Of a stretch of DNA of 64,000 nt, positions 59,405-64,000 are shown one piece after another. The notes beneath the pieces are model-generated. The model saw nothing but the letters and a program-made list of their open reading frames with translations, made no database searches and was not told the DNA's origin. The stretch is from Ipomoea triloba. Lineage: Eukaryota > Streptophyta > Magnoliopsida > Solanales > Convolvulaceae. How positions within the stretch are numbered: the first letter of the stretch is position 1; the number at the start of each line of letters is the position of its first letter. The translations under genes were made by a program, and so were the position numbers. Location: positions 26,871,318-26,935,317 of the forward strand of contig NC_044919.1 in NCBI RefSeq assembly GCF_003576645.1. Direction: 5' to 3'.

Positions 59405-60320
59405 TGTTACATTCAATTCCCTTCTCATGTAACTCTATTTAAGAAAATTCTTTAATTTAATATTTAATTACAGATGAGTTTTACGTTGTCAACTAATTTA
59501 TGGACACAAATATAAATCACATCACGAATGAAAAATTAGTTGGGGAAAATAGCATTTTTCCTTTTTAATTTCTTACCATCGTCACGAGATCCACTGTATG
59601 GCCTGTGTCAATAAGAAGAAATTACACATGATTTTCACTTATTTTCACTTATTTTCACTTCCACCAAAGAAACATGTTTAATTTCTTTTGTTATTTGCTT
59701 TGCATTACCGCTTTAATTTTATTTGCAGCTTTCATGGAATTTTTGGGTATTCCATCTATGTTCATCACTTCATTGTAACATTTTTTCTTAAATTTAACAT
59801 TTTGCATGGAAAAAATTCAATTTTTTTGCTCAATTTTATCATTGAATTTAAAAGCTAAGTTATCTATTTGAGTCCCTTAAATATTCATTTTATACTCAAT
59901 TAGCTCATTCATTATGAAAATCGTAAAATTATTGATGTTAAATTTTAGGGGAAATTTAGAATTTATTTGAAATTAACTCTTTTGAAAATTTTATTATTAT
60001 TCAAAATAAATATATGTAGACATTACTACATGTATTATATTACGATAATACATTTTCATCATTTATCATCTTGCTTGTAGTTATACTGTGAAACAATATA
60101 TACTTAGTGTATATTTTGGAATGAATGATGATTAATAAAAGACTAATAACTCCGCTTTATATTTGTCTTCTCTTTACTTTACTAGATATTCTTATGTTTA
60201 TTACTTTCCTACAATCGGAATGATACTACTAATCACATGAGGATACATCCGATTCTACATCAATCCTCAATGAACGCCATGAATAAGCTATATATGTACA
60301 TATTGATGCTACTAGTAATT
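59405..60320. repeat. 3' flank of TNL gene 2 and end of the inverted duplication
   Basis: 59480-59850 matches the reverse complement of the gene 1 3' flank (caaatataaatcacatcacg, tatttgctttgcattaccgc, ggtattccatctatgttc). Similarity fades after about 59850. No gene in 59850-60320. Confidence 0.65.
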
Positions 60321-60323
60321 GAA

Positions 60324-60500
60324 TTATGAGTCGTTGTTCTCTCCCGATCTTGCTGCATGCTTTGATGCCGAGGTGGATCTCGACGATCCACTTGCGGTCC
60401 GGAGGAGCTGTGCATAGAGCATCACGTTATCAACTCGCCCGTGTGACAGTCCGGTTGCTTTGTTGTATGAGTATGCACTAGTACAAAATGAGTTATTTTT
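60324..60500 (-). other. Unrecognised GC-richer segment
   Basis: The minus-strand frame (…VDNVMLYAQLLRTASGSSRS…) is richer in GC than its flanks and reads like the end of a protein, but I recognise no domain and see no flanking exons. It may be a captured fragment. From 60500 to 60860 only a tttttggtcc-rich repeat-like stretch is visible. Confidence 0.25.
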
Positions 60501-60859
60501 GTCTTGATGAGTTTTTTTCATTTTTGGTCCTTCGACTTTAATTTATATGTGTTGTCAAATGGAATTCATGACTTTTATTTCAGACATAATAAGTGACTAA
60601 CTTTAAATTTTTTTTCACATTTGGTCCCATCCGACCAATAAATTAAACCGGCCAACCCATCAGAAATATACACAACCCTAGCTTGTTTGTTAAGGGTAAA
60701 CTAGTCATTTTTCTTCCAAGCAAATTAATTATATGTAAGAATTATTTCATTTCTTTCCTCCATTCTCGTCTGTGTTCGAAGAAGGCCTACGAAGAAAAAT
60801 AACCCTAGCCATTTCTCTCCAATTAAACAAGTTTGAAGCAGAAGAGTCACGTGATCACG

Positions 60860-61600
60860 GTATAAAATGTTAACTAATAATCCTGAAGATTGTCATATCA
60901 TCTTCTTTAGACTCCCTTTTTGAAACAGTTATTCTACTTTAAGCCATGTAGAACTTGAAGATTGTTATCTTCAGGGGGAGATAATGAGTACATTTACTTG
61001 AATCAATCTGAAGATTGAGCATTAATCAATCTTGAAGATTGAGCCTTAGTCAATCCTGAAGATTGAGTCTTAATCAAATCCCAAAGATTGAGACTTAATC
61101 AAATCCCAAAGATTGAGACTTAAAAGACTAACAGTTGTATTTTTGCAACATATGAATATCGATATACCATGTACTCTTTTCCTCACTAGATTTTTCCCAC
61201 AAGGTTTTTCTAGTGTGGTTTTTAACGAGGCATGAGTATAACATAATGCAAATAATATAAATAAATAGTCTAAACCTAGAAATCTTAAAGATTATTATGT
61301 CCTGAAGGCTTATAGTTGTACTCTTTATTTTCATAACTAAGTTTTTCCCACAGAATTTTCTTAAGTTAAGGTTTTTAATGAGACAATCAAGACAATATAT
61401 GATTTTACAAATATCATGTACTCTTTTCTTCAACTAGGTTTTTCCCACGTGGTTTTCCTAATGAAGTTTTTAACGAGGCATGAAAGTATTTGAATATATC
61501 ATTCATATACCATGTACTATTTTCTTATCTAGGTTTTTCCCACAGGGTTTTCCTAACGATTTTTTAACAAGGTCGTAGTCAAATAATGTTCAAGGGGGAG
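60860..61600 (+). mobile_element. 3' part of a Ty1/copia element
   Basis: Contains tcagggggagataatgag (about 60973), six tandem 26-28-base units of aagattgagncttaatcaa (about 61003-61125), four degenerate copies of ctaggtttttcccacngggttttcctaa (near 61187, 61337, 61431 and 61527), each followed by tttttaacgagg, and a purine tract caagggggag (61591-61600). These are typical of the region between pol and the 3' LTR in some copia lineages. No pol sequence is present. Confidence 0.6.
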
Positions 61601-61910
61601 TGTTATAATTTATAAATAATATTTAGTGGACAGTATTACTTGTAACGGACATATTTATGTCCCTATTTATGTTTACCGTTATAGATATCTAAAAACATAA
61701 TAAGTGTGAATGAATGTTATACCCTTCATTTATGTCCGTTTTTTCCATTAAATTTTTATATACATTATGCTATAAAAGTTGTACTATATAATATTTTGGA
61801 CAAATATACCCCTACCGTTATAACTTCCGTTATCTTTTTCACTATTGTTACTATGTACATGCATCCACCATATATTTTCTTATATTCTTCAATAATAATA
61901 ACATATACAC
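61601..61910 (+). repeat. Putative 3' LTR of that copia element
   Basis: Begins TGTTATAATTTATAAA directly after the purine tract and carries gctataaaagttg, a TATA-like box. The right end is uncertain because no second LTR or target duplication is visible. Confidence 0.5.
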
Positions 61911-61929
61911 ATTATATGTTAGAGTTATA

Positions 61930-62097
61930 TGTTAGTTAATTATTTTTTTAAAATATAAATATCAAATTTATAAACATTATTATTATTATTATTTACTATA
62001 ATTTAAACATCTAAAATCTAAATATATTTAAAAATTTAATATAAAATACTAATATTGGACACCTATTTTTTTGCGCATCGTGCATAAAAAATACTAG
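61930..62097 (+). mobile_element. Degraded Helitron 3' end
   Basis: gcgcatcgtgcataaaaaatactag ends in CTAG at 62094-62097. The hairpin is partly preserved and the preceding AT-rich sequence is weakly similar to other copies. Confidence 0.45.
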
Positions 62098-63104
62098 TAT
62101 ATTATATATGTGTAAACCTATTTGTAGAATGGAAGTGGTTCGAATGAGATGATGGCTCCCTTTTCTCTATTATATTGTTGTTGTATCTAATTTCTATATC
62201 TAACTCTGTACTGCATAGCAATTCACCGGTTAGGAACTAAAAGGCCAACGGGCACGACATACCACTTCTAACAACTAGGACACAGAGTACTCACTTTAAT
62301 TTGGTAGCTAATTAATTATAGAATATAATTGCAATAATGGTATTTAAATTTGGTACTGAAATTACACATACCACACGTACTATATGTGGGCTAGTGATAG
62401 GATAATTGAATAACCATATTGATCTCAGATTTAATCCGTGCACCCTTAGTCTAACCCGTCAAAGCAGTAGTTAAGACAACAAAATATAGTAATGATTAAT
62501 TAGCTTAGGCTATCCTTAACCCAGAAATTTCTCTCACTTTTTAAAATGGGTCCCACTTCCACATCATCATATTTATAAATTCTTCACTATTTGAAATTTG
62601 CATATTATATTATAAATATAATAACTAAATAATATAATCTATACTATATATTAAAATAATATACTCCTCCCAAGTTTTCCCGCCCAAACTCAGGGGCATT
62701 TTAGTAAAATGAAATTAAGAATTATTTTATGGTTATTTTATTAATTAACTATATATATTTCCATAAAATTTATTTCCATAATCCCAAGAAAATTAAAACA
62801 TCTACTCCAGTAGCATTCTTCCTAATTTTATTCCATATATAATTAACTATATATATGGTTATTTTATTAATTAACTATATATATGATTATTTTATTAATT
62901 AAACATTTATATATTTCCATAAAATTTATTGCCAATTACCCAAAAAAATTAAAACCTCTATCATTCTTCCTAATTTTATTCCAACTGATTTAAGTTAACG
63001 TCAATTTCTCTCATATAAGATCCGAGCATGAGAGATTGTTCCCTCACAACTTCTGAACTCGGCAAAGTCGGCATTCGTTTCATACGTTTCCGATCACAAC
63101 TCCG

Positions 63105-63447
63105 ATGGACAAGCTCAAGACTCAAGAGTAAGTGAAAATCCTTTGATTTCTTTCTTTATTTTCATGGTTATGCTTTGTTGTTCTTCCTTTATTTCATCAT
63201 TTAGTTTCTGATTTCGTGTTAACAATTTATTTTGAAATTTTTTGTAATTCAATTCGGTGATATATCGTTTCCTAGCGATAACGAAGCCCCATCTAACTTC
63301 TCTGAGAAAGCTACGGTGGTGCATGCACCAAGAATTGCACCGACGAACTTGAATCGGTTTAAAAAGATGGTTTCCAATGTGTCGTCGCGGGCACCGGTAA
63401 ATCGCAAACATTCATCGGCGTCATCTAGGGTAAACGATAGGGGTTAG
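63105..63447 (+). CDS. Candidate exons of a Helitron-carried gene, unknown product
   Basis: ATG at 63105 (MDKLKTQ) reaches a consensus donor at 63127 (CAAGA|GTAAGTG). A downstream frame, roughly 63240-63447, reads SFPSDNEAPSNFSEKATVVH and then APRIAPTNLNRFKKMVSNVS, ending at TAG; its acceptor is not certain. Amino-acid composition is ordinary, not low-complexity. I recognise no domain. It could be the N-terminus of a Helitron accessory protein or a captured host gene. Confidence 0.3.
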
Positions 63448-64000
63448 CGGAGGAAGAGGAGAAAGAGCATACTACTATATTCTCCCCCACAAGTGAAGCA
63501 GAAGAAAGATTTTGTTGACTACAAGTGAGTGGATGGGAAAAAGGTAAACGTGGTTCAAGGTCATGAATTACATATTGGGGTTTTCGAAGCGGAAGAACTG
63601 ATGAAGATTGTTGAGTGTGTTTACCAGTATTAGCAATTGGGTCAGAAAGGGCAATGGATGAGGAGCAAATGACGTGCAAGAGTCTAATTCAATTGTTGTT
63701 ACAATTATGTAGCATGGTAAAATTACATATTTTTCTATTTCTAAAAGTTATTTTTTTGGAGAAGTTTCTGCGTATTTCTTTTTTAATTTGGTTTGGTTGT
63801 TGTTATAAATATGTTGTAGTAAAATTATTTGCTATTCCTATCCCTTAGTTGTGTTTCTTTTGAAAAGTTTATCTTATACTCTTGCATATTATTATGATTT
63901 TGTGATAGGATAAAAATAGTAATCCTCCTGGCATGGTATAATCAGAGATGAAGAAGTAGATCTATTGCATGAATAATAATAATATAAATTTTATACATTG
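63448..64000. other. Window end, no supported feature
   Basis: AT-rich sequence, with possible continuation of the gene at 63105. The 77-codon frame at 63615-63848 could include an exon (MDEEQMTCKSLIQLLLQLC) but nothing supports it. Confidence 0.3.

Larger units (their letters stand above)
62638..64000 (+). mobile_element. Helitron 5' end, running off the window
   Basis: TCTATACTATATATTAAAAT preceded by A, followed by tttcccgcccaaactca, parallels the 5' terminus of the 53624-55547 Helitron (tcctcagttttaacttcccgcccaaa). No CTAG hairpin end follows before 64000. A diverged duplication of about 120 bases (ttattttattaattaac...) lies at 62725-62990. Confidence 0.55.

Overview
The window is plant nuclear DNA: very AT-rich, gene-poor, dense in transposable elements, with GT-AG introns. 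TIR-NBS-LRR (TNL) resistance genes are a eudicot feature, since TNLs are essentially absent from monocots, so a eudicot is the best call. The species cannot be fixed from the sequence. Three single Ns (24193, 47402, 49476) each sit beside an exact sequence duplication and look like unmerged contig ends.

Layout. 1-7105: Helitron 3' ends, a fold-back element, a TIR-exon fragment and an Integrator subunit 3-like gene (minus, 4491-5900). 7106-12023: a Ty1/copia retrotransposon (minus) with identical 168-bp LTRs but a broken polyprotein. 12024-19381: non-coding repeats, oligopeptidase exon remnants, and a three-level nest (Tourist-like MITE inside a long-TIR MULE inside a Helitron). 20381-25476: TNL gene 1 (minus), a pseudogene with three frame-breaking indels. 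26648-32430: one CACTA end, Ty3/gypsy debris and a 48-bp minisatellite. 32695-45109: an L1-type LINE with a 16-bp target-site duplication, itself carrying a 5-kb copia element and two solo LTRs. 46568-59404: TNL gene 2 (plus), whose five exons join in frame to 1177 codons, but whose 8.9-kb first intron crosses two assembly gaps. 60300-64000: copia 3' remains, Helitron ends and candidate exons of an unrecognised gene.

The organising fact is an inverted duplication. Gene 1 with its flanks (about 19.9-26.65 kb) and gene 2 with its flanks (about 32.4-32.7 plus 45.1-59.8 kb) are diverged mirror copies, head to head. Younger insertions have separated the arms, and in two cases the other copy preserves the unfilled site. 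Gene 2 is the only plausible functional immune receptor. The most unusual structure is a minus-strand Helitron at 53624-55547 with one 3' end and seven tandem 5' termini, inside the first intron of gene 2.
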